Source: Gammaproteobacteria bacterium (GTDB taxonomy: Bacteria > Pseudomonadota > Gammaproteobacteria > Chromatiales > Chromatiaceae). From it: a DNA stretch of 64,000 bases. The position numbers and the translations under genes were made by a program. Below, one piece after another: positions 50,503 through 60,187 of this stretch. The notes below the pieces were generated by a model that was given only the letters and a program-made list of their open reading frames with translations, had not been told where the DNA came from and ran no database searches. The stretch's first letter is position 1, and each line of letters begins with the position of its first letter. The stretch covers positions 1-64,000 of the forward strand of contig JAGRGQ010000011.1 in NCBI GenBank assembly GCA_020445405.1, written 5' to 3'.

Positions 50503-53202
50503 ATGAGTTCAAGCACTCTCCTTATTCTGGTTGACGGATCCTCCTACCTGTTTCGTGCTTACCACGCCCTGCCGCCGCTAACCAATTCGAAAGGAGAAGC
50601 CACCGGCGCGATAGTCGGGGTTATCAATATGTTGCGTAAAATGATCGCCGATTACCAACCACGGTACATGGCGGTGGTGTTCGATGCGCCGGGCGGCAGC
50701 TTCCGGAATGAGATCTACGAGCAGTATAAGGCACACCGGCCACCAATGCCGGATGACCTGCGCGAACAGATAGAACCGCTGCACCGTATCGTCCGGGCGA
50801 TGGGGCTGCCGCTGCTGATCGAGCATGGGGTGGAGGCTGATGATGTTATCGGCACGCTGGCTGCACGCGCCTCCGCGCAGGGGATGAAAACGCTCATCTC
50901 CACCGGTGACAAGGATATGGCACAACTGGTGGATGCGAACACGACCCTGATCAACACCATGACCGACGCGGTGCTGGATCGGGATGGCGTGGTCGACAGG
51001 TTCGGCGTGACACCGGAGCAGATTGTCGATTATCTGGCGCTGGTGGGGGACAGTGTGGACAACATTCCCGGGGTGCCCAAATGCGGTCCGAAGACAGCGG
51101 TAAAGTGGCTGGCTGAATACCGCAGCCTGGACGGATTGATGGCCCATGCCGACGAGATCAAGGGTAAGGTTGGCGAGTATCTGCGCGCGAGCCTCGACCA
51201 GCTGCCGGTAGCGCGTGACCTGGCCACTATCCGCCGCGAACTGACTTTGGAGGTGGAACCCGGGGATCTGACACCCGCTGATCCGGATACCGAATCGCTG
51301 CGTACGCTGTATCAACAGATAGAGTCACGGCGCCTGCTCGAGAGCATCGAACCGGATAACCCTTCAGCGCCACAGCAGAGTCGTAACCCGGCGGACTACC
51401 AGATTGTACTGGGCGAGCCGGAATTTGCTGGATGGCTGAAAAGGCTGCGTGCAGCGGAACTGTTTGCGTTCGATACGGAGACCACCAGCCTGGATTACAT
51501 GCGGGCGGAAATCGTCGGCGTCTCTTTTTCCATTGCGCCGGGAGAGGCAGCCTACGTCCCGGTCGCCCATGATTATCCCGGTGCTCCGGATCAGCTGCCG
51601 CGCGAGCGGGTGCTCGCTGCGCTCAAACCGCTGCTCGAGGACCCTCAGCGGCCGAAACTGGGGCAGAACCTCAAATATGATATGAGCGTACTGGCCCGTT
51701 ACGGCATTCAAATGGAGGGTATAGCCTTCGATACCATGCTGGAATCCTATGTGCTGGATTCGACGGCCACACGCCATGACATGGATTCGCTGGCCCGGAA
51801 GTATCTGAATCACGACACCATCAAATACGAAGATGTCGCGGGTCAGGGCGCCAAGCAGCTGCGTTTCGACCAGGTGCCGCTGGAGCGGGCCGCGCCTTAT
51901 GCCGCAGAAGATGCGGAAATCACCTTGCGGCTGCACCGTGAGATCTGGCCGAAGATTGAAAAGGAGGCGTCTCTTGCGCGTCTGTTCCGGGAGTTGGAGA
52001 TGCCGCTGGTCCCGGTGTTGTCGCGCATGGAAAGGTGCGGGGTGCGCATCGATGTTAAGATGCTGAAACAGCAGAGCCGGGAGCTCAACGAACGCCTGGA
52101 GGAGTTGCAACAGCAGGCTTTCACCGTCGCCGGACACCCTTTCAATCTGGGCTCGCCAAAACAGATCGGGGAGATATTTTTCGATGAGCTGAATCTGCCG
52201 GTCGTCGCCAAGACGCCAAAAGGCGCGCCGTCAACGGCCGAGTCGGTGTTGCAGGAGCTGGCTGAGCGCGGTTTTGAGTTGCCGGCGCTGATCCTGGAGC
52301 ACCGCGGCCTGGCCAAGCTGAAGTCAACCTATACCGAAAAACTGCCGCGCATGGTGCATCCGGGTACCGGCCGGGTGCATACCTCATACCACCAGGCGGT
52401 TGCCGCCACCGGCCGTCTCAGCTCGTCGGATCCCAACCTGCAGAATATCCCGGTGCGCAGCACCGAGGGGCGGCGCATCCGGCAGGCCTTTGTGCCGGAG
52501 CAGGGTTTTGCGATGCTGGCCGCGGATTATTCCCAGATCGAGCTGCGCATTATGGCCCATCTCTCCGGCGACGCCGGCCTGTTGCAGGCATTCGCATTGG
52601 GTCAGGATGTCCATCGTGCCACCGCAGCCGAGGTGTTCAACGTGGAGTCGCCGGAGCAGGTCAGCGCAGAGCAGCGGCGCTCGGCCAAGGCGATCAACTT
52701 TGGACTGATCTACGGTATGTCGGCTTTTGGCCTTGCCCGACAGCTGGGCATCGAACGCGGTGAGGCGCAGGCCTATGTGGATCTCTATTTCGAAAGATAT
52801 CCGGGCGTACGGGAGTTTATGGAGCGGACACGGGCGGACGCTCACGACAAAGGATTCGTTGAAACGGTGTTTGGCCGGCGTCTCTATCTGCCTGAGATCA
52901 ACGCCCGCAACGGTCAACGCCGTGCGGCCGCGGAGCGCACCGCGATCAATGCGCCGATGCAGGGTACTGCCTCGGATATCATCAAGCGCGCCATGCTGGT
53001 GGTTGATGATTGGATTCAGCGGGAGAAACCTCCACTGCGGATGATTATGCAGGTGCACGACGAACTGGTGTTTGAGGTCGAGGAGGCTTTCACCGGCCAG
53101 GCCAGGGAGAGGATTGTCCACATTATGCAGAACGCCGCGCAGCTGCGGGCACCGCTCATGGTGGACGTGGGGGTTGGCGCCAATTGGGATGAGGCGCATT
53201 GA
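50503..53202 (+). CDS. polA: DNA polymerase I
   Basis: An 899-residue family A polymerase with all three domains. Residues 1 to ~290: 5'-3' exonuclease (LVDGSSYLFRAYHALPPLTN, STGDKDMAQLV, GDSVDNIPGVPKCGPKTA). Residues ~300-500: 3'-5' exonuclease with intact FDTETTSLD and GQNLKYDMSVL. Residues ~510-899: polymerase (DYSQIELRIMAHLSGD, KAINFGLIYGMSAFGLA, MIMQVHDELVFEV). The ATG 50503 start is directly in the family N-terminus. It functions in repair and Okazaki-fragment processing. Confidence 0.97.
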   Translation: MSSSTLLILVDGSSYLFRAYHALPPLTNSKGEATGAIVGVINMLRKMIADYQPRYMAVVFDAPGGSFRNEIYEQYKAHRPPMPDDLREQIEPLHRIVRAMGLPLLIEHGVEADDVIGTLAARASAQGMKTLISTGDKDMAQLVDANTTLINTMTDAVLDRDGVVDRFGVTPEQIVDYLALVGDSVDNIPGVPKCGPKTAVKWLAEYRSLDGLMAHADEIKGKVGEYLRASLDQLPVARDLATIRRELTLEVEPGDLTPADPDTESLRTLYQQIESRRLLESIEPDNPSAPQQSRNPADYQIVLGEPEFAGWLKRLRAAELFAFDTETTSLDYMRAEIVGVSFSIAPGEAAYVPVAHDYPGAPDQLPRERVLAALKPLLEDPQRPKLGQNLKYDMSVLARYGIQMEGIAFDTMLESYVLDSTATRHDMDSLARKYLNHDTIKYEDVAGQGAKQLRFDQVPLERAAPYAAEDAEITLRLHREIWPKIEKEASLARLFRELEMPLVPVLSRMERCGVRIDVKMLKQQSRELNERLEELQQQAFTVAGHPFNLGSPKQIGEIFFDELNLPVVAKTPKGAPSTAESVLQELAERGFELPALILEHRGLAKLKSTYTEKLPRMVHPGTGRVHTSYHQAVAATGRLSSSDPNLQNIPVRSTEGRRIRQAFVPEQGFAMLAADYSQIELRIMAHLSGDAGLLQAFALGQDVHRATAAEVFNVESPEQVSAEQRRSAKAINFGLIYGMSAFGLARQLGIERGEAQAYVDLYFERYPGVREFMERTRADAHDKGFVETVFGRRLYLPEINARNGQRRAAAERTAINAPMQGTASDIIKRAMLVVDDWIQREKPPLRMIMQVHDELVFEVEEAFTGQARERIVHIMQNAAQLRAPLMVDVGVGANWDEAH

Positions 53203-53209
53203 GTCAAAA

Positions 53210-53276
53210 AAGGGCCAGGCCCGGATCCGGGATCTCAGCGACTATCGGCGTGTAGATCGGCATTTCCCTGGCCCTT
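53210..53276 (-). terminator. Long inverted repeat after polA; possible minus-strand terminator
   Basis: AAGGGCCAGG (53210-53219) and CCTGGCCCTT (53267-53276) are an exact 10-base inverted repeat, enclosing an exact 12-base palindrome CCCGGATCCGGG (53220-53231). Read on the minus strand the outer arm ends in CCCTTTTTTG, so it could terminate leftward transcripts. On the plus strand there is no T tract. Confidence 0.4.
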
Positions 53277-53384
53277 GACGCCCGTTCCTGATCGAATGCA
53301 CCTGCTCGGATGATGCCAGGAAAATATGCAAATTATTGATTAAAAAAAGATAAATTGATATTTCCACAAAGCTTGTAAATAACT

Positions 53385-53543
53385 GTATGCCACGGGAACT
53401 ATGGATGACGGCCTCTGTCATAGTTGATAAGCGCCGTCTGGCGTGGGATCGCTTCTCCCCGAGCGGTCCCAGGTTCGGCTACCCCTGCCGGACCACCAGG
53501 TCCCGGATGCCTTTTCCCCTTAGGCGCCGGGATCTTTTTTTTT
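53385..53543 (+). ncRNA. Candidate structured small RNA between polA and engB
   Basis: About 150 bases holding consecutive hairpins: 53398-53424 (ACTA..TGAC / GTCATAGT), 53431-53444 (GCGCC/GGCGT), 53445-53470 (GGGATCGCT/AGCGGTCCC), 53472-53494 (GGTTCGGC/GCCGGACC), and 53499-53534 followed by nine T, an intrinsic terminator. An upstream TTGATA (53355-53360) with an AT-rich TAAATAAC 15-18 bases later could be a promoter. No open frame fits. It occupies the place of Spot 42 (spf) between polA and yihA in enterobacteria, but the sequence is not Spot 42. It could instead be a structured polA 3' end. Confidence 0.5.
53499..53543 (+). terminator. Rho-independent terminator ending the candidate RNA
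   Basis: GGTCCCGGATGCC pairs with GGCGCCGGGATC across an 11-base loop, followed directly by nine T (53535-53543). It is one of the strongest plus-strand terminators in the window, 335 bases after the polA stop. Confidence 0.75.
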
Positions 53544-53745
53544 CTCCGGATAAACCGTAGCGGGGGCGTCAGCCCGCGGTGATGTCGCAAGAGGCGGTTT
53601 CCGGACAAAGACTGGAACCCGTTGCATTTTCCCCGGTAAACCGCGTTGCTGTCCGAAATGCGTGCCTGCAAGAAGCGCTGCGCAGCACCATGCGGCAAAA
53701 TCGCCACGGTCGGGTCGCGGCCTTGGGTGGATGATCGGGCAGGGT

Positions 53746-54375
53746 CTAGTCAGAGGCTGCGGGCGGGTTGCCCTTGGCCGCCAGATCCAACCAAAGGTCG
53801 AGCGCCGCGTGCGCCTGGTCGATCCCCTGTCGGGCAGGTGCCGAGAACAGCTGGACACTGACGCCCCAGTTCCGGTTTCGTATCCTGTTCCGGACCTGAA
53901 TCAGCGTGGCGTTTGCGGCGCCTCTCGACAGTTTGTCCGATTTGGTGAGCAATATATGGACCGGTAATCCGATATCGCCGGCCCACGCCATCATCTGCTG
54001 GTCAAATGGCTGCAGTGGGTGGCGGATATCCATGACCAGTACCACGCCTTTGAGCGATTTCCGTTCGGCCAGGTAAGCTGCCATCTCCTGCTGCCACTTC
54101 TGTTTTACCGATTCCGGCACTTTGGCGTAGCCGTATCCGGGAAGATCGACCAGGCGCCGCTCGCCGTCCAGCGCAAAGAAATTCAGTAGTTGCGTTCTGC
54201 CCGGTGTCTTACTCGTGCGCGCAAGCTGTTTCTGCCGGGAGAGCGCATTGATAGCGCTGGATTTTCCGGCATTGGAGCGGCCTGCGAACGCCACCTCAAA
54301 TCCAATGTCGGGGGGTGCATGGCAGAGTTTGGCGGCACTCGTGAGAAAAATGACCTGGTGATACAAAGGGTTCAT
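53746..54375 (-). CDS. engB: Ribosome-assembly GTPase EngB (YihA/YsxC)
   Basis: A 209-residue GTPase with G1 [17 protein letters not shown]2 TPGRTQ, G3 [11 protein letters not shown]4 LLTKSDKL and G5 FSAPARQG. The C-terminal extension after G5 is short. EngB is needed for assembly of the 50S ribosomal subunit. Its place opposite polA (convergent) is conserved in Gammaproteobacteria. Confidence 0.95.
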   Translation of the reverse strand: MNPLYHQVIFLTSAAKLCHAPPDIGFEVAFAGRSNAGKSSAINALSRQKQLARTSKTPGRTQLLNFFALDGERRLVDLPGYGYAKVPESVKQKWQQEMAAYLAERKSLKGVVLVMDIRHPLQPFDQQMMAWAGDIGLPVHILLTKSDKLSRGAANATLIQVRNRIRNRNWGVSVQLFSAPARQGIDQAHAALDLWLDLAAKGNPPAASD

Positions 54376-54386
54376 ATCAGCGCCGT

Positions 54387-54872
54387 CTATTGGCCGGCTT
54401 TCCGTTTCCAGTGGCCTGATCTACCGCCCTCTTTTTCCATTAGTCTGACCTGGTCGATCTGCATGCCCCGATCCACCGCCTTGCACATGTCATAGATCGT
54501 AAGCAGCGCGACCTGCGTCGCGCAGAGCGCCTCCATTTCAACCCCGGTCTGGCCGCAGGTTTCCACCCGTGAGATGCAGTGAACATCCGAGTGGTCCGCA
54601 TCCGGGGTCAGTTCGATGCTGACATGGGTCAGTGCCAGCGGGTGGCACAAAGGGATCAGATCGGAGGTTCGCTTGGCGGCCATGATGCCGGCGACACGGG
54701 CGATGCCGAGCACGTCCCCTTTCCTGTGGCTACCCTGCTGAATCATCGTCAGGGTTTCAGGCTGCATGCGAATACGGCCTTCGGCAACCGCGATACGGTG
54801 GCTGCTTCCCTTGGCGCCCACATCAACCATATGCGCCTCGCCGGCTGGATTAAAATGGGTCAATTTGCTCAT
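54387..54872 (-). CDS. moaC: Cyclic pyranopterin monophosphate synthase MoaC
   Basis: A 161-residue protein beginning [21 protein letters not shown] (ATG 54872; a TTG at 54890 is an alternative). Family text: [68 protein letters not shown]. MoaC forms cyclic pyranopterin monophosphate, the second step of molybdenum cofactor synthesis, which feeds the Mo enzyme encoded at 33045-35918. It lies 11 bases upstream of engB and likely shares a transcript. Confidence 0.95.
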   Translation of the reverse strand: MSKLTHFNPAGEAHMVDVGAKGSSHRIAVAEGRIRMQPETLTMIQQGSHRKGDVLGIARVAGIMAAKRTSDLIPLCHPLALTHVSIELTPDADHSDVHCISRVETCGQTGVEMEALCATQVALLTIYDMCKAVDRGMQIDQVRLMEKEGGRSGHWKRKAGQ

Positions 54873-54922
54873 GTCGGTCGGTTCCGCCAACGGGCCGGTG
54901 ACATCCGGGGCCCGACGGAGTG

Positions 54923-55465
54923 CTAGGCAAACGACTCTTCACGTTCAATGCTCTTGGAGATCTCAAACGCTTCGAATTCCATGGTTTCCAGGTCACCTAT
55001 AAGATAGGTTGCCGGATCGTTGCCAACCCCGCCGACAGTTCCCGGGTTTACCAGGAAGGTCGTACCACCCTTGATGTTGGGAAGCTGCTCAATTTGAAGC
55101 TTATGGCTGTGGCCGCAGCATACCAGGTCCCAGTCGCCGGTGGTGGCCATGGCCCGGGCGTAGTGGGGGTAATGCACCAGGAAGATACGCCTGTCAGCCA
55201 GCGTCAATCCGGCATCCATGCCGTGGTACTGAATGATGTTTTCCGGCTTGCCGGCAAGCTGGCCCAGCGAATAGAGATCACCGCTGTTGTTGCCGTGGAT
55301 CAGGTGTACCGTCAGCCCATGTTTCGTAAGACACTTGAGTGTGCTGGGTGCGACAACGTCGCCACAGTGGAGCACGGCAGCGGCACCGTTGGCTTTGGCG
55401 TCGGCCACCGCTGCGTTCAGCAATGCAATGTGATCGTGACTGTCGGATAGGATGCAAATTTTCAT
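54923..55465 (-). CDS. YfcE-like metallophosphoesterase
   Basis: A 180-residue small calcineurin-like phosphodiesterase (YfcE/MJ0936 group): [60 protein letters not shown] and a late PGTVGG. In the family these bind two metal ions and hydrolyse phosphodiesters in vitro. It follows ppa on the same strand after a 91-base gap. Confidence 0.9.
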   Translation of the reverse strand: MKICILSDSHDHIALLNAAVADAKANGAAAVLHCGDVVAPSTLKCLTKHGLTVHLIHGNNSGDLYSLGQLAGKPENIIQYHGMDAGLTLADRRIFLVHYPHYARAMATTGDWDLVCCGHSHKLQIEQLPNIKGGTTFLVNPGTVGGVGNDPATYLIGDLETMEFEAFEISKSIEREESFA

Positions 55466-55556
55466 AGGTGCAATCTGCTGGTGTGGTTCTCGCTGAAGGT
55501 GGAGCTGACACCCCCGAGGTGCCTGCCCCGGTCGGACAGGAGTAAGCTTTCGGTGC

Positions 55557-56105
55557 TCAGAAATTGGGTTTTTCCGGGGCGTCCTGGTACATTTTGATGC
55601 TGTCGATAACCTCCTGCTTCGCTTCGTCTATCCCTTTCCAGCCACCGACGCGAACCCATTTTCCTTCATCCAGGTCCTTGTAGTGCTCGAAGAAGTGGGC
55701 AATCTGGCTGAGCAGATGCGACGGCAGGTCACGGAAGGTATTGATATGCTGGAAACCCTTGAACAGGTTATCCGTAGGTACCGCCAAGACCTTGGCATCG
55801 TCACCCGACTCGTCGGTCATGGTCAAAACACCCACCGGACGGCAGGTTATCACAGAACCCGAGATCAGCGGATAGGGGGTCAGCACCAGCACATCCACCG
55901 GATCACCGTCCTTTGACAGGGTATGGGGTACATAACCGTAGTTACAGGGATAGTGCATGGCGGTGGACATGAAACGATCGACGAACATGGCGCCGGTCTC
56001 CTTGTCGAGTTCGTACTTCACCGGGTCCGACTCGGCCGGAATTTCAATGATGACATTGAATTCATTGGGCAGGTTTTTGCCCGGGGTGACTTTGTCCAGA
56101 TTCAT
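55557..56105 (-). CDS. ppa: Inorganic pyrophosphatase (soluble, family I)
   Basis: A 182-residue enzyme from ATG 56105 ([23 protein letters not shown]). The substrate/metal site is seen as [20 protein letters not shown] and [17 protein letters not shown], with the D-x-D-P-x-D-type motif [10 protein letters not shown]. It hydrolyses PPi to phosphate in the cytosol. It follows hppA, but a strong intrinsic terminator ends only 19 bases before its start, and the ribosome site is weak. The ppa-hppA-pfp order suggests that PPi is managed by three enzymes together. Confidence 0.95.
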   Translation of the reverse strand: MNLDKVTPGKNLPNEFNVIIEIPAESDPVKYELDKETGAMFVDRFMSTAMHYPCNYGYVPHTLSKDGDPVDVLVLTPYPLISGSVITCRPVGVLTMTDESGDDAKVLAVPTDNLFKGFQHINTFRDLPSHLLSQIAHFFEHYKDLDEGKWVRVGGWKGIDEAKQEVIDSIKMYQDAPEKPNF

Positions 56106-56124
56106 GGGAAATAACTCACGGAAT

Positions 56125-56157
56125 AAAAAAGGAGGTCGGCATGATAAACCGACCTCC
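56125..56157 (-). terminator. Intrinsic terminator / attenuator between hppA and ppa
   Basis: On the minus strand GGAGGTCGG-(9-base loop)-CCGACCTCC is followed by TTTTTTATT. The stem is a perfect 9 base pairs. It lies 86 bases after the hppA stop and 19 bases before the ppa ATG, so any ppa mRNA starting upstream must read through it. Confidence 0.8.
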
Positions 56158-56243
56158 CGGGAAATACCAAAACAAACTGACCTGTTGAAAAATACCCTGT
56201 TTTTTGTGGGGTTGGGTTTGCCCACCCCACAGCGGGTGCGCTA

Positions 56244-58280
56244 TTACAGCAGCGGCACGATCAAAAGTGCGACAATGTTGATGATTTTGATCAGCGGATT
56301 GATCGCCGGGCCCGCCGTATCCTTGTAGGGATCGCCCACGGTGTCGCCGGTTACCGCCGCCTTGTGCGCGTCCGAGCCCTTGCCGCCAAAATTGCCATCC
56401 TCTATATATTTCTTGGCATTGTCCCAGGCGCCACCACCGGCGGTCATTGAGATGGCGACGAACAGTCCGGTCACGATGGTACCGATCAGCAGGCCGCCCA
56501 GTGCCTGGGGACCGAGGATCAAACCGACCAGGATCGGCACCGCAATCGGCAGCAGCGAGGGGACGATCATCTCCTTGATGGCCGCTTTGGTCAGCATGTC
56601 GACCGCTTTGGAGTAGTCCGGTTTCTGCGTGTGGTCCATGATGCCGGGCATTTCGCGGAACTGACGCCGAACCTCATTGACGATACCGCCGGCCGCTTTG
56701 CCCACGGCCTCCATGGCCATGGCACCGAACAGATAGGGCACCATGCCACCTATCAGCAGTCCTATCAGCACCATATGGTTGGAAAGGTCGAACGACAATG
56801 TCGAGCCTATATGCTCGTCGAGAGAGTGGGTGTAATCGGCGAAAAGCACCAGCGCGGCGAGACCGGCGGAGCCGATGGCGTAGCCTTTGGTGACAGCCTT
56901 GGTGGTGTTTCCCACCGCATCCAGCGGGTCGGTGATGTTGCGGATCTTCTCGTCCAGTTCTGCCATCTCCGCGATGCCGCCGGCGTTGTCGGTGATCGGA
57001 CCGTAGGCATCAAGTGCGACGATGATACCGGTCATGGAGAGCATCGATGTGGCTGCGATGGCGATACCGTAGAGCCCGGCGAGATCGTAAGCGCCCCAGA
57101 TCGCGGCGCAGATGACCACTACCGGCGCTGCGGTGGCCTTCATCGAAATGCCCAGACCGGCAATGACGTTGGTGCCGTCACCGGTGGTGGAGGATTGCGC
57201 GATATAGCGCACCGGTTTGTACTCGGTGGAGGTGTAGTACTCGGTGATCACGACCATTGCGGCAGTCAGGAACAGACCGATCAGGGAGGCGCCGAACAGC
57301 GCCATGGTGGGATTGGTCACGCCCTCGATAACGACGTTGCCCATGACGAAGTCGGTGGCGAAGTAGTAGATCACCGCCGCTATCACTCCGGCCACGGCCA
57401 GACCCTTGTACAGCGCAGGCATGACGTTGGTTGCACCTTCGTGTGTCTTGACGAAAAAAGTGCCGACAATGGAGGCGATGATGGAGACGCCGCCCAGCAC
57501 CAGGGGATAGACGATGGCGGCGCTGCCGGCGCCCTTGACCACCAGGCCGCCCAGCAGCATCGTGGCGACCACGGTGACGGCATAGGTCTCGAACAGATCG
57601 GCCGCCATGCCGGCGCAGTCGCCCACGTTATCGCCCACGTTATCGGCGATAACCGCCGGATTGCGCGGATCGTCCTCCGGGATGCCTGCCTCAACCTTTC
57701 CGACAATATCCGCGCCCACGTCAGCACCCTTGGTGAAGATACCGCCGCCGAGTCGGGCAAAAATGGAGATCAGTGAGCCGCCAAAGGCGAGTCCCACCAG
57801 CGCGTGCAGGGCATCCGAGTCGTTGACGCCGGCAACGGAGAGTGCGGCGTAATAACCAGCAACACCCAGCAAACCGAGTCCCACGACCAGCAGGCCGGTG
57901 ATGGCGCCGCCGCGAAAAGCGATCTGCAGGGCGGCATTGATGCCGTTGTTGGCGGCCTGCGCGGTACGCAGATTGGATCTGACAGAGATGTTCATGCCGA
58001 TGTAGCCGGCGGCGCCGGAGAGGATCGCGCCGATGGCGAAACCGATGGCGGTGGGGATATCCAGCGCCACGGCTATGACTACGAGAAGGACCGCACCAAC
58101 AATCCCGATGGCTGTATATTGGCGGTTCAGATAAGCTGATGCCCCTTCCTGGACTGCACCGGCGATCTCCTGCATCCGCTCCGTGCCTTCGGGTTGCGCA
58201 AGTATCCATTTCACGGATACGAAACCGTAGACACACGCCGCGGCAGCACAGACCAGGGCAAATATTAGCTCGCTACTCAT
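56244..58280 (-). CDS. hppA: Membrane H+-pyrophosphatase, K+-independent type
   Basis: A 678-residue proton pump with about 16 spans from ATG 58280 behind GAGGAGAAC. PPi-site motifs: [47 protein letters not shown], and near the C-terminus [31 protein letters not shown]. The segment [16 protein letters not shown] has Lys and Thr at the positions that are Ala and Gly in K+-dependent enzymes, so this is the K+-independent H+-pumping class. It converts PPi energy to proton-motive force, or the reverse, next to pfp. Confidence 0.95.
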   Translation of the reverse strand: MSSELIFALVCAAAACVYGFVSVKWILAQPEGTERMQEIAGAVQEGASAYLNRQYTAIGIVGAVLLVVIAVALDIPTAIGFAIGAILSGAAGYIGMNISVRSNLRTAQAANNGINAALQIAFRGGAITGLLVVGLGLLGVAGYYAALSVAGVNDSDALHALVGLAFGGSLISIFARLGGGIFTKGADVGADIVGKVEAGIPEDDPRNPAVIADNVGDNVGDCAGMAADLFETYAVTVVATMLLGGLVVKGAGSAAIVYPLVLGGVSIIASIVGTFFVKTHEGATNVMPALYKGLAVAGVIAAVIYYFATDFVMGNVVIEGVTNPTMALFGASLIGLFLTAAMVVITEYYTSTEYKPVRYIAQSSTTGDGTNVIAGLGISMKATAAPVVVICAAIWGAYDLAGLYGIAIAATSMLSMTGIIVALDAYGPITDNAGGIAEMAELDEKIRNITDPLDAVGNTTKAVTKGYAIGSAGLAALVLFADYTHSLDEHIGSTLSFDLSNHMVLIGLLIGGMVPYLFGAMAMEAVGKAAGGIVNEVRRQFREMPGIMDHTQKPDYSKAVDMLTKAAIKEMIVPSLLPIAVPILVGLILGPQALGGLLIGTIVTGLFVAISMTAGGGAWDNAKKYIEDGNFGGKGSDAHKAAVTGDTVGDPYKDTAGPAINPLIKIINIVALLIVPLL

Positions 58281-58512
58281 TAAGTTCTCCTCAGGATGTC
58301 GGTTGCAAAAACGTTTCCGCGCAACGGCGCCGCTGCATGGTACAACAGATTTCACGGGATTTATTCATGGCGCCCCAAAATCGCGGCATAAAATTCGGGG
58401 CTTCCGGCATCAGCACCGGCCTCCCGCCGGTCAACAACAGGCATGCTTTTACCCCGACAAATAACTCGATTGGTTTCCCCGTACCGGACCGCTCCAAACG
58501 CCAAGTCCGGCT

Positions 58513-59769
58513 TCAATCGAGTTTGAATTCGGGAAGTTTCTTATCTACGCGTTCATTTTGCAAGGTTACGTAATCAGGAAGACCATTTTTGTAAGGGGGA
58601 TAATCCTCACCCTGAATCAACGGATAGAGGTACTCCTTACAGGCCGGGGTTATACCGAATCCATCCTCGGTGATGAATTCCAGCGGCATCATTTTCTCGA
58701 CATTGGCCACCTCCGACAGCGCCGCCCTGCCGATCTCCCACACATAGGGATCGCTGGATTTACGCACCACGGTGGGCATTATCGAGTTTTCGCCTTCGAG
58801 TGCATATTCGACCGCGGCCCTACCCAGCGCGTAAGCCTGCTCTACATCGCTCCGGGACGCAAGGTGACGGGCCGCGCGTTGCAGATAGTCGGCAACCGCC
58901 CAGTGGAATTTGTAACCCAGGGATTCCTTGATCATATTGGCCACTACCGGGGCGGCACCGCCCAGCTGAGCGTGGCCGAAAGCATCGCGGGTGCCCTGTT
59001 CGGCGAGAAATTTTCCATCCGGCCAGTGGGCGCCCTCAGAGACGACGACGCTGACGTAACCATGCTCTTCCACTTTCTGTTTGCACTTGGCGATGAACGC
59101 CTCCTGGTTAAATTCGATTTCCGGGAACAGAATAACGACCGGTATACCCTGATCCTCAACCAGGCCGCCGGCTGCCGCAATCCAGCCGGCGTGGCGCCCC
59201 ATTACCTCGATCACGAACACTTTGGTCGAGGTTTTCGCCATGGAGCGCACGTCGTAGGAGGCTTCCAGCGTGGATACCGCGATATATTTCGCGACCGAGC
59301 CGAAACCCGGGCAGTTGTCTGTAATGGGCAGGTCATTGTCCACTGTCTTGGGAACGTGAATGGCCTGCACCGGAAATCCCATTTTTTCCGACAGTTGAGA
59401 GACTTTATAGCAGGTGTCAGCGGAGTCTCCGCCACCGTTGTAAAAGAAATAGCCGATATTGTGCGCCTTAAAGACCTCTATCAGCCGTTGGTATTCGCGC
59501 TGACTCTGCTCCAGACCCTTGAGTTTGAAGCGGCACGAACCAAAGCCACCGGACGGCGTGTGGCGCAGTGCGGCGATCGCCTGCGCCGATTCCTTATTGG
59601 TGTCGATCAGGTCTTCGGTCAGTGCGCCGATGATGCCGTTACGGCCGGCGTAGACATTCCCGATCTTGTCGCTGTGCTTGCGCGCGGTCTCGATGACGCC
59701 GCAAGCAGAGGCGTTGATTACAGCGGTAACACCACCGGACTGTGCATAGAAGGCGTTTTTCTTGCTCAT
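58513..59769 (-). CDS. pfp: Pyrophosphate-dependent 6-phosphofructokinase
   Basis: A 418-residue PFK (ATG 59769, MSKKNAFYAQSGGVTAVINAS). Signatures: NGGGDSADTCYKVSQLSEKM, VPKTVDNDLPITDNCPGFGS and EVMGRHAGWIAAAGG. The Asp-containing GGGDS segment in place of ATP-PFK's GGDGS, with the Lys of PKTVDND, marks the PPi-dependent group. It interconverts fructose-6-P and fructose-1,6-bisphosphate with PPi. In methanotrophs and some sulfur-oxidising symbionts lacking FBPase it serves the Calvin cycle in reverse, releasing PPi for HppA. Its location 232 bases upstream of hppA on the same strand agrees. Confidence 0.92.
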   Translation of the reverse strand: MSKKNAFYAQSGGVTAVINASACGVIETARKHSDKIGNVYAGRNGIIGALTEDLIDTNKESAQAIAALRHTPSGGFGSCRFKLKGLEQSQREYQRLIEVFKAHNIGYFFYNGGGDSADTCYKVSQLSEKMGFPVQAIHVPKTVDNDLPITDNCPGFGSVAKYIAVSTLEASYDVRSMAKTSTKVFVIEVMGRHAGWIAAAGGLVEDQGIPVVILFPEIEFNQEAFIAKCKQKVEEHGYVSVVVSEGAHWPDGKFLAEQGTRDAFGHAQLGGAAPVVANMIKESLGYKFHWAVADYLQRAARHLASRSDVEQAYALGRAAVEYALEGENSIMPTVVRKSSDPYVWEIGRAALSEVANVEKMMPLEFITEDGFGITPACKEYLYPLIQGEDYPPYKNGLPDYVTLQNERVDKKLPEFKLD

Positions 59770-59842
59770 GGTTTTCCTTGTTTTCCTCTCTATAAAATAT
59801 GCTTGAAACTGTGTTCGCTCTGGAGCCACGTTTACCGCGTAT

Positions 59843-60187
59843 TCAGATATCCCCGCGTTCCTTGGCGCTGTGATCCGCCTGTGCCTGCAGCAGTGCCACC
59901 ACGCATTCGGTGATATCGTTGTACTCCGCCACCCCGGTTCCATATTGCTGGTACGGGCGGTAAAAAAACTGGCAGCGATATTTACGGGTTCCGGTCTTGA
60001 AAATGACGAAGTGGCAATCGTCTTTCTGCCAGTACCAGACGGGACAGGAGGTGACATGCCTGTCCGAAGGCCGCAGCCGGATTTCGGAATCGGCGATCTG
60101 CAACTCCAGCTCCTCATGGTAACGCTCGCGCAGCGTGGTTCTGATCACCCAGGTTTCACTGTCGCTGATATCGGGAACTTCTTGCAT
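59843..60187 (-). CDS. Conserved-looking hypothetical protein upstream of pfp
   Basis: A 114-residue protein from ATG 60187, with GGAAG upstream; the longer frame to 60235 is less likely. It is soluble, acidic, aromatic-rich in the middle (CPVWYWQKDDCHFVIFKTGTRKYRCQFFYRPYQQY), with three cysteines spread and no membrane span. I recognise no family. It runs in the same direction as pfp, 73 bases upstream, and may share its transcript. Confidence 0.6.
   Translation of the reverse strand: MQEVPDISDSETWVIRTTLRERYHEELELQIADSEIRLRPSDRHVTSCPVWYWQKDDCHFVIFKTGTRKYRCQFFYRPYQQYGTGVAEYNDITECVVALLQAQADHSAKERGDI

Noticed and set aside
53431..53498. A tRNA (possibly selenocysteine tRNA), because AGGTTCGGCTACCCCTG looks like a T arm followed by GGACCACCA
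   Set aside because: The T loop lacks the conserved A58, and no matching 5' acceptor strand or anticodon arm can be found upstream.
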